Position numbers and translations under genes: made by a program. A stretch of 60,732 nucleotides of DNA from Seminavis robusta (Eukaryota > Bacillariophyta > Bacillariophyceae > Naviculales > Naviculaceae). Each line of letters starts with the position of its first letter. Positions within the stretch are counted from its first letter, which is position 1. The DNA lies in assembly GCA_903772945.1 (NCBI GenBank), contig CAICTM010000542.1, positions 1 to 60,732 of the forward strand, in the 5' to 3' direction. The notes below the pieces were generated by a model. That model searched no databases. It worked only from the letters and a program-made list of their open reading frames with translations, and was not told the origin of the DNA. Positions 44,233 through 55,378 of the stretch are shown here, in pieces.

Positions 44233-45075
44233 TCACAAGACAGAGGAATCTTCGAAACCGGGGCAGTGGTTCTCCATAAGATAACGCATCACTTCCTGAT
44301 TGCCACCGTTTGCACCGCAGACCCATGTTTGCTCATTCCATGGACAGCCATTTTCATGGGCATACTGCAGGATTTCCAAACGGCCATATGTTGCAGCTTC
44401 GTCGCATGTGCCTTCATCCCAAGGGCAGCCATTTTCATGGGCATACTTCAGGACTTCCAAATGTCCACCCTCAGCAGCATAGCTGCATGTCAGAGCGTCC
44501 CACAGACAGCCATTCTCATGGGCATATTTCAGGACCTCCAAATGTCCATCTCCTGCTGCATATCCACATGTGTCCGGATCCCACGAAAATTCTTTGGTTT
44601 CTCGGGCCCATCGGAGAACTGCAAGACTTCCCACTTTGGCGATGACTTCACAAACAAAGTCTTGATGTATGCCATCATCTGATTTGTTCCAGTCGTCATA
44701 CCAGTATTCTGCACATTGCAAATTGTAAAATGCTGCGCTGTAGATCGTGTCAGCGATCCCTGCTGCGCGTGTACGCTTTTCAGGATACCAAATTTCAACA
44801 ACCACTGGAGGGATCTTGACAGTTCCACAGTACTCTGTGTACAGGGCCTTCATCTGCTTGCTGACAGGTGCCACAAAGGCAAAGTGGCCCATGCCGACAA
44901 AGGAAAAGATTCGTTGGATCCAAATTTCTTTTGTAGCCAAGCGAAGAAGATCCCCAGAAGCAGCTGGCTTCTCCTGGTCCACGCTGGAACGCTTCACTTC
45001 TCGGTCAGCTGCAGATGTCATTTTTGTGTCATTGTCGTCGTCAAGGCAAGCACGCTTCGTTCCGGGGTTCGTCAT
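44233..45075 (-). CDS. F-box-like/ankyrin-type repeat protein
   Basis: One exon, 280 residues. After a charged head (1-45) comes an F-box-like helix pair (LATKEIWIQRIFSFVGMGHF, then FVAPVSKQMKALYTEYCG). The C-terminal half has at least three 27-residue repeats of the type GHLEVLKYAHENGCPWDE, with period 81 bp in the DNA. This kind of ankyrin repeat is expanded in diatoms and some large DNA viruses. It may bind a target protein for ubiquitin ligase, but neither partner nor function is known. The start of the copia element lies only 132 bp upstream of its ATG, so its promoter is short or includes LTR sequence. Confidence 0.8.
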   Translation of the reverse strand: MTNPGTKRACLDDDNDTKMTSAADREVKRSSVDQEKPAASGDLLRLATKEIWIQRIFSFVGMGHFAFVAPVSKQMKALYTEYCGTVKIPPVVVEIWYPEKRTRAAGIADTIYSAAFYNLQCAEYWYDDWNKSDDGIHQDFVCEVIAKVGSLAVLRWARETKEFSWDPDTCGYAAGDGHLEVLKYAHENGCLWDALTCSYAAEGGHLEVLKYAHENGCPWDEGTCDEAATYGRLEILQYAHENGCPWNEQTWVCGANGGNQEVMRYLMENHCPGFEDSSVL

Positions 45076-45207
45076 CGTCGCTGCAGTTGGTTGATCTGGT
45101 CCAATGCAACTGTCGTTCGTCTTTCGTCTTTGGTGCCGCCGAGGTTTGGATTCGATTCTGGATTTTGATACAACTCCAACCCTAATGAACTAACCCTCGA
45201 CAGCACA

Positions 45208-45707
45208 TGTTGAAAAGGTGTGAACTTGAACGCACAATTTCTCTAATTTAATCAATATCCTTCCAGCTCTACTGTCTAGTAGACTGGCTATCTGTTTCGT
45301 TTTCTCTTTCTCTCTCGTTCAGATTGTGAGCTCTACAACTGAGCTCCGATATGCATACATATACCAGGATCTTTCGATCCTCTGTTTCTCGTAGTTTCAT
45401 CTGCAGATAGATCTCGTCATCTATCTTCCTGAATGCATGGTTGCCCTGGAGGGCTTTCCCACTTTACTAAACCTATTGACCTTCATCCGTCCATTCATTG
45501 TTCCATCCCGTCGCTCCTTGCATTCATCTCTCGACCTAACTTCCAACCTTTGTAGTTGCATCATCTAGACGACCATTGTCCTCGTTCCTCGTACCCTGGC
45601 CATCTGATGATATCGGATAACCATCTGATTGAGTCACACATCCCCAATCACGAACCGTTATTGGATCCCGAGTCGTCTGTCCGTCATACGAAAATACCTT
45701 TCTAACA
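45208..45707 (-). repeat. Left LTR (3' LTR of the element)
   Basis: 500 bp, beginning tgttgaaaaggtgtgaac and ending tttctaaca. It matches the right LTR along its whole length with small differences. It lies upstream of the F-box/ankyrin gene, within 132 bp of its ATG. Confidence 0.92.
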
Positions 45708-45720
45708 CCCTTCCTGTTTT
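45708..45720 (-). other. Polypurine tract of the copia element
   Basis: Read on the minus strand, aaaacaggaaggg directly precedes the 3' LTR. Such tracts prime plus-strand DNA synthesis. Confidence 0.7.
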
Positions 45721-45889
45721 CGCGATGATGGCAGCGACCTTCTTACCAACTCAAACAATTGCTCCTTGTCTCCGTTAGTTTCGGTGCATGTCTGTCGAGG
45801 TTCGACGTTGACATTCTTGGTTCCAATGTCGCTCACGTTGTCTTCGAGCGAACAAATCAATCTTCACTAGGCCGTCCTGCTGCATTTGG

Positions 45890-48800
45890 TTCACGTAGTG
45901 CCACCTCGTATCCATATGCCTTGTTCGACTTGCACTTGTCTTGTTCTCTGACATAAAGATACACCTACGTTATCGATCTTCACTTGCACAGTAGTTCCAC
46001 GTTGATCTGTAGGAACTTCAGATCTGCGCGATGAACGGGAATTCTCGCACTGCTTCGCCAAACGCGTAGAACTCAGCTTCGAACTCGACAATGCTACGAC
46101 CTTCTGTAGCTTGGACCTCCAGTGAATGAGAACCTTCGAGAAAGATCATATGGACGTGAATGATCTTCTGTTTCTTGTCTCCGGCCCAATCCAATCCGAG
46201 AATACTTCCATTTCCACGGTCCTTCGTTCTTCTCTGGTCTCATCAAAAGTCCACGGTTCCTTGAGTCCAACACGTACTTTACACAGCGTAGCATTTCCTT
46301 GTCGCTGCCGGCGTTGCGCATCCCAAGACCTAGCTAGCTCTCGTACCGCGTTCGAGATTTCTGGCCTTGAATGCTTGATAAGTACATGAGCATGCCTACT
46401 CCTGTTCGATATCTGCTCTGTTGTTCTTCAGCGATCCATTCGCTCTGTTCGTTTGTCTTTACTATTCCGAGCCAGGTGTTCCCGCAGTCTTTTACTTGGG
46501 TAGCTTCTGTACTCCTCTCCGAATGTGGTTTTAATCTTCTTGATCATGTGGGGTTGTCCCACCCATGCAGCATCCTTTCGGGGATTCATCCGAATCTCAC
46601 AGCTCAGGTAGTCCGTGAGTTCGTACTCTATGGTCATGTTCAAGCCTCGATCTTTAATCCCTTGAAGCACTTCCTTGATATCGTCTTCTTCTCCAATGGT
46701 GAGATTGTCATCCACGTAACATAGAATCACGCATACTTCCCATTCTTGTTCCGCATAAGAGGCATGGATCACTAGACATGTAACGAATCCTAAGTCTTCC
46801 AGGACACTCGCAAACTTCAAGTAGTACTGTCGTGCGCTCTGCAAGCACCATAGATGGTCTTGTCCAGTATGACACTTCGTCTCTTGGTGTTCTAGTCCTT
46901 TTGGGCATCCATGTAGATGACTACGTCCATGTCTCCATGAGGAATGCTGTCTCAATATCGAAGATAATTGCCTTTTCTCTTCCCCTCTTCTTTAGTAGTA
47001 GAATCAAGATGATGCGGAAGGTGATGTCGTTAGCCACCGGACTGTAGATGTTGTCAAAATCAATTCCGGGTACTGACTGTAGCCGCAGGCCACCAATCTA
47101 GCTCTGAATCTTCCATTCCGCTTGATTTCCAGCACCCATTTGTGTTTGACACATCGTCTCCCTTCCTCCATTCTTGATCTCTTGATCTTGCGCCAGACCT
47201 TGAGTTTCTCCATCTTGTCTAGCTCGCCTTTGATCGCCTCCCTCCACTTCTCTCGCTGAAATGGTTCCGGGTGGTCCCAAGCTTCCTCGAACGTGCTTGG
47301 CTTGGTGAACAGATACTTGTACTTTGCTGGATCCTGAGTCCTTGGGTCATATGCGAGAGTCTCTTGATCAATGGATGCCTGTCCTAGTCCTCCCGTCAAA
47401 TCTACTTCTGATGCCGTGTACCCAAACTCCATCCAGTCTTCATGTGCGTTCCCAAATCGTTGTCATTGGAATCGTCGAAAAGTTTGCCATTTCTGTCATT
47501 GGCGGTGATTCCGGTTGTTCGTGCTGAGCTGTTATCTTCTCTCCTCCTTCGGATGCATCGTCCGAAAGTGCTTGCATGAGGGAGCCCCCGTCATGAGGTT
47601 GTACCGCCGCTAGCTTGTCCAATGTCTGTAGGGCCTGGGGGTTGTAGCTCGCACTGAGTTTCTGTAGTTCCCGCGTAGCCTTGGATAGTAGTTTGGTCGC
47701 GACCGGGTCAGGCGGTTTGGCTGTTGGGATCGCGAGAACTTTATTAATCTTCTTGGTTTCTAGTGTGATTGCTCCTGCCTTGGCTGTCTTCGTGGGCTTA
47801 AGGAGCAGATCGTGGGAGTTCGATTCCCGATTTTCTGTAGGTAGGACGCTGAGGAGTTTATCCTTTCCAATATGGGTGAGTTCTTCTGCTGTGCTTGGTA
47901 GACCCATACCCTTCCATTCGGCATACGTCTTGTCCATCCAGATCACATCGCGTGTGAGCACTTGTGCTCCTGTTGCGATGTTGTACATCTTGTACGTGTC
48001 TGCACTGTGGTTCCGTGCTCTTCCAAGATACAGCATAGGTAATCCGCGATCTTGTAGTTTTCCCTTGATTTTTCCAACAAACTTGACGTATCCAACTTCT
48101 CCAAATCGTCGTAACTTGGATAACTGTGGAATGTCTTCTCCATAGAACATGCGGTAGCTTGGATTGTCATGAGATGCTGACTGCAGCACATTCTCAACGT
48201 CGGTGACGTGCATGACTGCATCACCGTAGAGAAACTTTCGTTGCTTCTCATCAAAACCGGCTTCGTGGAACATGGCCCGAATCCGATCGGTGCCTACTGC
48301 AATCCATCGTTCTACCTTTCCGTTCTGTTGAGGCGTATCTCGTCCAGTTAACTCAAACTTAACCCGTCTCAAACATGGTTCAATCGCGTTTTCACATTCC
48401 GTCATCAGCTTCTTGTTTTCTCCTGCATCGTCCATCCGGATGTAGTGTACTGGAGTGCCCCTGCGATCCATCACTCGAATGAAGTTCTTGACCTTAAGGA
48501 TGACATCGCGTTTGGTCTGAATGATCCTACTCCATCGCATACTGGTAGCATCATCAATAATCGCCAGCCAATACTTTCCTCCCTTGGTAGACGTGCCTTC
48601 ATCCACAGACGAGGTATCTATAAATATTCGTTCTCCAGGGATCTCTGATGTCGTTGAAGTCTCCTTGGCTACGGGCGCTTGCTTTGCTCGTCCTGCTCCA
48701 CAGTGAGAACATGGTTCTAATGTCCCTGTGAGCTTCCACCCGTACTGATGTGCTGTCCTGCGTAGTGCGGCTTCACTCGCATGTCCCAGCTTCTTGTGGA

Positions 48801-49440
48801 GGTCGTTGATTTTCCAGTACTTCACCTTACTTGGCTGTTCCGACTTGGGCGTATCCGCAGTGTCACTTGGCGAAGTCTCTTCAGTCGCCTCCAGTGCCGT
48901 GTCATCCGTGCACGCGTAACTGCTCTCTTGTGGCATGTCCTGTGGAAAGAGATCAATGCCGCAAAGATATCCGTCTTTGGTTGAGTTAATTTTATCAAAG
49001 ACTATTCGTTGGTTGCGTTGCGTCAAGACAATCTTGGTTCCTTTATTCGAGATGCTCCAACCCTTCTGGATTGCCTTGACCAAACTAAATAAACATACAC
49101 CCAGGTTGGGGACATACTTGTAATCCGACAGTGTCAAGTCATACGTCGTGCCATCACGTTGCATTGCCGTTAACTTGATTGTGCTTTTCTTTACTGTTCG
49201 GATCTTGTCTCCACTTCCAACCTTGATTCCTTCATCAATTTCTTCCACATCAGTCATTCCATCGTCCACATTGCCCATATGAGTAGATGCACCACTGTCT
49301 GCAATCCATGTGCTCCGGCTGAAACCTTCTCCTGACCTCATGGTGAACACATACTCATCCGCTTCTTTCATTACCTTGTACATCTGCCAGCGCTTCTTCC
49401 TTGCCTGTCGAACCTTTCGACTGCCCCGCTTTAACTGAGC
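45890..49440 (-). pseudogene. pol: copia pol: protease, integrase, reverse transcriptase, RNase H (broken)
   Basis: The frame open down to 47440 carries the protease motif WIADSGASTHMG (near 49300), an integrase zinc region (LHKKLGHAS and CSHCG), and the integrase core (FIDTSSVDEGT, IRMDDAGENKK, GRDTPQQNGKVERW). It lies in the -1 frame relative to the gag frame. It is cut at 47440; reverse transcriptase continues in other frames: WREAIKGELDKMEKLKVW and FRARLVACGYSQ (47004-47432), then the catalytic ILCYVDDNLTIG (46428-46955), then RNase H remnants (45891-46321). At least three frame changes break it. Confidence 0.88.
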
Positions 49441-52277
49441 CACATTTTGCGGCGCTGTGGGAAGTATGGTAGCTGATGGATGATCACCTGCAGCCCTGTC
49501 TGCACGTTGGCGTCCACAAAGTGACTCACTTGTCCTTGCGTGACTAGGCCAGCATTTATTAGCATGTCGATGCTGGGGGAGTTCTCGATCACGATCGGTG
49601 CCAGTCCATCTCGTTGGTACTGAAAAGTTGATGCGTCCAATCCTCGTAGTAACGTGGAATCGTGTGATGCCATCGGTAGGGTGATCACTCCTGCAAAGTT
49701 CAAACGCACTTGCCAATAGTTTTGTCCGATCTTCTGCCATCCAGGTCCGTCCTTGGTATACTGACCCAACATAAACATCAAAAGCCCTTCCCACTTTCGT
49801 TCTCGGTGGCTCTCGCCTAAAATAGTTTGAGGGATGAGCTCGTCTCTGATGCATACCAGTCGCCTGGACTGTGTCGTCCACTCCCAGCAAGCATATGTCA
49901 GCAGCTCGCCCATTGGCTTTGCGACGTTGTTGTTCACGGTAAATGCGATCGGCTGCGACCCTTGGGATACCATAGTTCCGTAGGATAGAGTTCGCACTCG
50001 AAAATCTTCCTCTCCGAGTATCATACTCTGGGGTAATCCTTCCTTCTGCACGTGTTTGATTGCCTCGTTGCGCCACACTTCTGCTTGTCTGCTCACGAAC
50101 AAGCTGACCAAAATCAAGCGCTTCCACCGCACAATAACTGGCCATGGGTTGTTCGAACCCGCTTCCTCCAATAATGGCATATCCACGTGCACCTTCCAAT
50201 CCCGATTGTATTGAGCCTGTGCGACCATCTCCGTTGCATACTTCACTTCTATTTCGGGAATGCTGAATGCCGTGAACCCGAAGATTCCTGCGCTTCCTGT
50301 TCCTTCGCCGACGTTTTGTCCGCGCTTTATCTTGCACGTTAACATAGCTCCTGCGATAGTTGTCGTGTTTGGAGTCCAATCGCGAAAGAGCAACAAACTG
50401 CTGACCCAACCTAGCAGTTCCGCCTGGAGCTCCACGAGGTGGGGGTTGTTCCATATCTCGTGTGGTACCGCCTTCAGCATCCATTGGAACTGTTCGAAGT
50501 CCCCGACCAGTTGCTGCATCTCTGCGCTCGAGTGTGCTTCCCATACGTACTGGGGGATTATTTGGCATACTTCTTCCGCGATCTTCTTCCACTCTACACT
50601 TGTTATGTACGAATCGTCCAATTCCCATCCTTCGGTTGCTCGGTTCATGGGATGTCGGTTGCTCAATGGAATTGGATGTTTGCTGATCTTCATCATGTGT
50701 CGACTCCAACCTCGGTAGAGCTGCGCCTCTAGCACATTCCGGGCATCTTGGAATCTGTTCGACATTTCTTCTTCTTCGTCGTCTTCGCTCAAACAGCTGT
50801 AGTAGTTGTCGTCTTCGTAGATTGTGGGCGAATTTGACGTTCGTTGTTTCTCCTCCTTCTCAGAAACTTCTTTGTTGTAGCCGTTTTGCTTTAAATCGTG
50901 GAGTGTTTCGCTGTCGGAATCTGCCCTGCCCTCTGTTTCGCAGGACAGAGAGGTAACGTCTGGGTTCTTGTTGTATGTGACTGATTCTTCTTTAGTCAGT
51001 CGTTGTTGTTCTTCTTGGAGAGATTTAAGGGCGTCCATCGCCTCATAAGTCAATTGCTCCAAGCTTTCTCCATCTTCATCCACGTCATCTCCGCTTTCAA
51101 AATTGTCCCAGAATGCGTCCCATTCTTTGCCTTCATATTCCGGTGCTTCTTCTACTCCTCCTGTTTCATCGTCTGACAACTCTACTCCTCGGCATGGCAT
51201 GCATATTTCATCGCTCATCGTCATGAATGCCATCCCTTCCGTTGTTTCTTGTGCTGTGTTCGCTCCTTCTGCGTTTCGTTGTTCCGCTTTGAGTTTTAGG
51301 CAATCTGATTTCCTCTGTCCAATCTTGCCACAGTGGAAGCACTTTCCGCTGAACTTCTTCTTTCCTCGAAATCCGCCACTGCTCCCATTGTTACTGTTGA
51401 ATTTACCGTTTGTCTTTCCTTGGTACCTTTGTCCGTAGCTTCTTCTGTTCGAGCCTTTCTTGTCTGGGCAGTCTTGTTGCTTGTGTCCGATCTTCCCACA
51501 GTTCCTGCATCTGCCCTTGAACTGTTTTCCTCCAATCATGAAAGCTGTTTCGCCACTGTGGTCTGTCGACTTATTCCGTGCCTTAATCTCATCGTAGATT
51601 TCGCATAACTCATTCACCACACTCTTTACCGTTATTCCATGTCCTGTTGTCTTGATCCTTCTCAGAACATTCTACTTCACTTCATGATACACTCCGAGTT
51701 CTCCTTCCTTCTTCGGCATCTTCTCGAGAAGGTCATTGATGTACTCTTCGTCCGATATCTTGAACCCGTCCTTCGCTAGCTTCTTGCGTTTCACGTCGAG
51801 TCCAATCTCGAACTTCTTTGGGTTCTCCTTGATGTCCATCTTTATCTCGTAGTATTCCGTTCGTCGAGCTGCCACCTCACCACTGTCTTCAGCGTCGTAG
51901 AGGTCCAGCATGGACTCCCACATGCCCTTGAATTTCCCAGCAGCATGGTCAGTCGTTTGGTGTGAGGCCAGTAGGTCGAAGGCGACTTGCCCTTCGATGG
52001 TCTCCACATTGATCGAGTCCAGCAGTATTCCAGCAGCCTTGCTGTTCTTCTTCTGCAAACTCTCGACCTTTTCCACTTCGTCATCCGACAACTTGCCTGC
52101 ACCTGTAGGGTTTTCCCAGTTGTCCGGCTTGATCTCTGTAGAGTCCTTCATCAGTTCTACGTACCCATACTTTGATAAATGGGCCATCATCTTGACCTTG
52201 TAGAACCTGAACTTCTCATCTTTCCCATCGAAGATGGGATACTTGCTCGACGATGATACCTCTACCTCCGTAGACAT
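49431..52277 (-). pseudogene. gag: copia gag with zinc knuckle and a long extra region, one in-frame stop
   Basis: The frame starts at 52277 (MSTEVEVSSSSKYPIFDGKD). It would continue to 49431 but for one amber codon at 51672-51674. After the stop come a CCHC knuckle (CRNCGKIGHKQQDC) and a second, altered one (CFHCGKIGQRKSDC, His replaced by Gln). An acidic stretch follows. Then about 450 residues (from about 50780 to 49431) read as a folded protein (for example VEWKKIAEEVCQIIPQYVW, TIAGAMLTCKIKRGQ, WPVIVRWKRLILVSLFVS) and match no part of an ordinary copia element that I know. The same DNA is also open in the pol frame. Confidence 0.8.
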
Positions 52278-52364
52278 CTTGACTTACTTCTCTAACACTT
52301 CTCTTTTCTGTTTGACAACCTGGATCCAAGCTCACTCTTTCCTGATAGCTATCGTTTTAAAACG

Positions 52365-52875
52365 TGTTGAAAAGGTGTGAACTTGAACGCACAATTTCTC
52401 TAATTTAATCAATATCCTTCCAGCTCTACTGTCTAGTAGACTGGCTATTCGTTTCGTTTTCTCTTTCTCTCTCGTTCAGATTGTGAGCTCTACAACTGAG
52501 CTCCGATATGCATACATATACCAGGATCTTTCGATCCTCTGTTTCTCGCAGTTTCATTTGCAGATAGATCTCGTCGATCTATCTTCCTGAAGTGCATGGT
52601 TGGCCCTGGAGGGCTTTCCCACTTTACTAAACCTATGGACCTTCATCCGTCCATTCATTTGCTCCGTCCCATCGCTCCTTGCATTCGTCTCTTCGACCTA
52701 ACTTCCTAACCTTTGTAGTTGCATCATCTAGACGACCATTGTCCTCGTTCCTCGTACAACTGGCCATCTGATGATGATCGGATAACCATCTGATTTGAGT
52801 CACACATCCCCAATCACGAACCGTGACTGCGGATCCCGAGTCGTCTGTCCGTCATACGAAAATACCTTTCTAACA
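52365..52875 (-). repeat. Right LTR (5' LTR of the element)
   Basis: 511 bp, from tgttgaaaaggtgtgaac to tttctaaca. Compared with the left LTR it has several 1-2-base insertions. It directly abuts eIF2-gamma-like sequence on its right. Confidence 0.92.
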
Positions 52876-54586
52876 GAAGCTGAAACAAGCACAAAGGTAG
52901 ATTTGGTCAAACCAGATGCGGCATTGGCGCAGCAGGAACAAATTCGCAAGTTTGTGGCCGGAACTATGTGTGTGTTAACGGTTCTTGCCGGTTCCGTAAA
53001 GCTTGCCTAACATGGGATCCCAATCCCAGGCAGAGGCTCTACGAGAACCTGGACACAGCATTACAGCATTACTACGAAACGATTAAGACTACCTACATCT
53101 CACTACAATCAGCGCTGTGGCTGAAGGTGGTCCCACAGCCAGCTGGTGTGGGGTACCTGGCATCCTTGAACTTGCCCACACAGGTCAAAGATTGGGCGGG
53201 TGGCGACATGGTCAGCCAACCTGTTGTTCCGCCTCTCGAGATAAGCAAGTCAAGATGGGATGCAGGCCAGCTGTGCTCAGAGCCTCATCAACTGGTGGGT
53301 AATGCCAAACGCTTCTAATGAGCATTGGCATTTTGCCAGTAATCCGGCGAGCCACATTGTGATGAAAACCTTCCAATATGCGAAGCATGGTGGAAGTGAG
53401 GGTCCATGTCTCGCACCCATAAAACAACACCGTCTGGACCACGGCCTTGTAAAACGTGCCAGAAACCTTGACCTTCACACCCTCCCAAGCTAGCACCCGA
53501 GAGATGTGAGCCCATCGCTGGCGGGCCTTCTTCAAATTCTTGTACACTGCTGGGAGGTCGCTGTCAGAAGCAGCAAGTTCCTGACCAAGATATCTGAATT
53601 GGGTCACCGAAACGAGAGGAACACCGCCGACCGTGAAAACGACTTCACGGGCACGGCGTTCAGTTCAGTCTCTGCCAGAAGCTGTCGTCGTTTCAACTCA
53701 GATCCTTCTCTGCACAGGGCTGATGTGAGGTGTCTGGAGTTGAGAGACGAATAAGGAACAAACATGTCACAGCCACCGCTGACAACGTGGGAGATCCTCG
53801 GGGCCCTCCTCGGCCGGAACTGTGGCGGATGCAGCGCCCATCTTGCCCATTTCGGCCGTCCTCAAGTACAACGTGGACATTCTTTGTGGTCCGTCGCATC
53901 CCTCCACCTCTTCGTGCTTTCACAAGAGTCCCCCGTCTGATTGTCATTCGGTCCTTTGATGTCAATCGTCCTGGACAAGCAAAATGTCTCCAACCTACAA
54001 GGAGGTATTGCGGGAGGATCCGTCTTGCAAGGTGTTCTCAAAATGGGTGGTGAAATTGAAGTCAGACCTGGCATTGTCACAAAGAAGGAAAAGGAAGGAG
54101 CCGGTGAAACCACCATGTTTTGCTCTCCCGTCTACACTCGAATCTCGTCTCTGTATGCCGAACGGAATGATCCACAAGTTGCCGTTCCTGGAGGTATGAT
54201 TGGTGTTGGAACACGGATTGATCCCACCACCTTGACTCGTGCCGATCGTGGGCAAGCTCCCGCATGTGTTTGCAGAAATTGAGATTTCCTATTACCTGTT
54301 GCGTCGTTACTGGGAGTGTGTCAAGACCAGCCAGTGATGGTGGCAAGCAAGCCAAGCAAGGTTCAAAAGTTAGTTGACCAAGAATGAAATTCTCATGGTA
54401 AGCATTGGTTCTACTGTACTGCCACGGGTGGAAGAGTTTTGGCAGTCAAGGGTGATTTGGCCAAGGTTGCTCTGACCCAACCTGTTTGCACCGAAGAAGG
54501 CGAAAGATTGCCCTGAGCCGGCGTGTCGCTTGATTGGTTGGGGACAGATCCGAAAGGGAAGCAAAACTGAGGTGGAAGAAGTCTAG
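52876..54586 (+). pseudogene. 3' part of an eIF2-gamma gene, broken and interrupted
   Basis: eIF2-gamma is the GTP-binding subunit of the factor that brings initiator tRNA to the ribosome. Recognisable pieces in order: KVDLVKPDAALAQQEQIRKF (from 52894), VAGT; then, after the [24 protein letters not shown] (from 53816), [118 protein letters not shown], and RLIGWGQIRKGSK near the end. They lie in different frames with small indels, and a segment after ADR is missing. The first part (G1-G3 motifs) is absent; the copia LTR is where it should be. It is a dead copy. Confidence 0.88.
52966..53811 (-). mobile_element. 5'-truncated LINE (non-LTR retrotransposon) fragment
   Basis: The 846-bp insert is flanked by the 10-bp duplication ggccggaact (52956-52965 and 53812-53821) and splits the eIF2-gamma pseudogene exactly between VAGT and VADAAP. 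On the minus strand it encodes the C-terminal part of a LINE reverse transcriptase: VTQFRYLGQELAASDSDLP, YKAVVQTVLFYGCETWTL, HHNVARRITGKMP (53607-53212), then a frameshift. The 3' end on the left has a short (CA)n-like tail rather than poly-A. Confidence 0.82.
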
Positions 54587-55378
54587 CTAGATTTCTGCTA
54601 CAACACACTTTTGTCAACAACTTGCATAGTTTTAGCACAGTTCTTGATCCAGAACGCCCTGCAATCAAATCCAAGCTAGCTATTTTAGAGGCAGTTACCT
54701 TTGTCGCTATGCCCTTGGTCCGTCTTAGTTAAGACGAGGAAGAGACTCCACTCAGCCCTCCATGATTGGTTCTGTACGAGCTGCTCCCTCCGTTCATCAA
54801 TTCCCAAACTCCAACAGATTTTCTCTATCATCGTGACGACGGCTTCACGACACGATATCGGAACATGTAGGGCTACCGGCAGCTACGGTAGAGGTGGTCA
54901 GTACCGGCATTGGGTCATTTGACTAAGTCTTCCCCTTCGCTGATTCCGAGGAGACCTTGGTCTTTTGGATGATAAAAGCGTAAAACAAATGGTTAAAGTA
55001 AGTATTTTACATCCAAATAGGCAACAAACGGTCAAATTGCATAAAAATGCACCTCAGCTTCCGTATCTTCATCCCTAAGAGGTGCAAAAGGACTTACGTC
55101 GCTGACGGTTGAGATTGAGGTGAAGCACCTTCAAGATGGCATAAAAAGAAACTTTTGGCAACCATTGCCATACACCAACAACACAGAAAACACCAAGACA
55201 CAACCACAGCTCCCCTCGGAAAGAAAACAGACAGTTGATAGGAGTGGAGTCATTGCATTCTGTTCTGATCCACAACACACACTCTCTTATCAGTCAGTCC
55301 GTCTCTCTCTGAGCTTGCTACAGCACTACAACCTTCCTCTCCTTCTACTTCTATTTATTTGATCAAGATCAATACAAA
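54587..55378. other. Spacer upstream of the magnesium transporter gene
   Basis: It holds the promoter and leader of the plus-strand gene at 55379. The last 60 bp are pyrimidine-rich (cttcctctccttctacttctattt). Short open frames resemble nothing. No gene is seen. Confidence 0.45.

Larger units (their letters stand above)
45208..52875 (-). mobile_element. Ty1/copia LTR retrotransposon, decayed, 7.7 kb
   Basis: Both LTRs are present (45208-45707 and 52365-52875), each with TGTT...AACA ends. On the minus strand the order is gag, zinc knuckle, an extra region, protease, integrase, reverse transcriptase and RNase H, so integrase precedes reverse transcriptase as in Ty1/copia. A polypurine tract lies beside the left LTR. 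The coding region has an in-frame stop in gag and several frameshifts in pol, so this copy cannot move on its own. The LTRs differ by a dozen or more substitutions and short indels (500 and 511 bp), so insertion is not recent. The bases next to the two outer ends differ (gcaca and gaagc): no target-site duplication. Confidence 0.93.

Noticed and set aside
46126..47047. Plus-strand open frames within the copia reverse transcriptase region
   Set aside because: They are antisense to the recognisable YVDDN and RNase H remnants and have no features of their own.
49441..50709. The first 420 codons of the long minus-strand frame ending at 47440 as a normal gene
   Set aside because: The sequence is Arg/Pro-rich and unlike any protein, and the other frame reads better as a folded product. 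Kept only as a finding about dual open frames.
52876..52893. gcaca within the right flank as a target-site duplication of the copia element
   Set aside because: gcaca directly borders the left LTR, but on the right it occurs 13 bp away from the LTR end, and the AACA terminus is well defined by comparison of the two LTRs.
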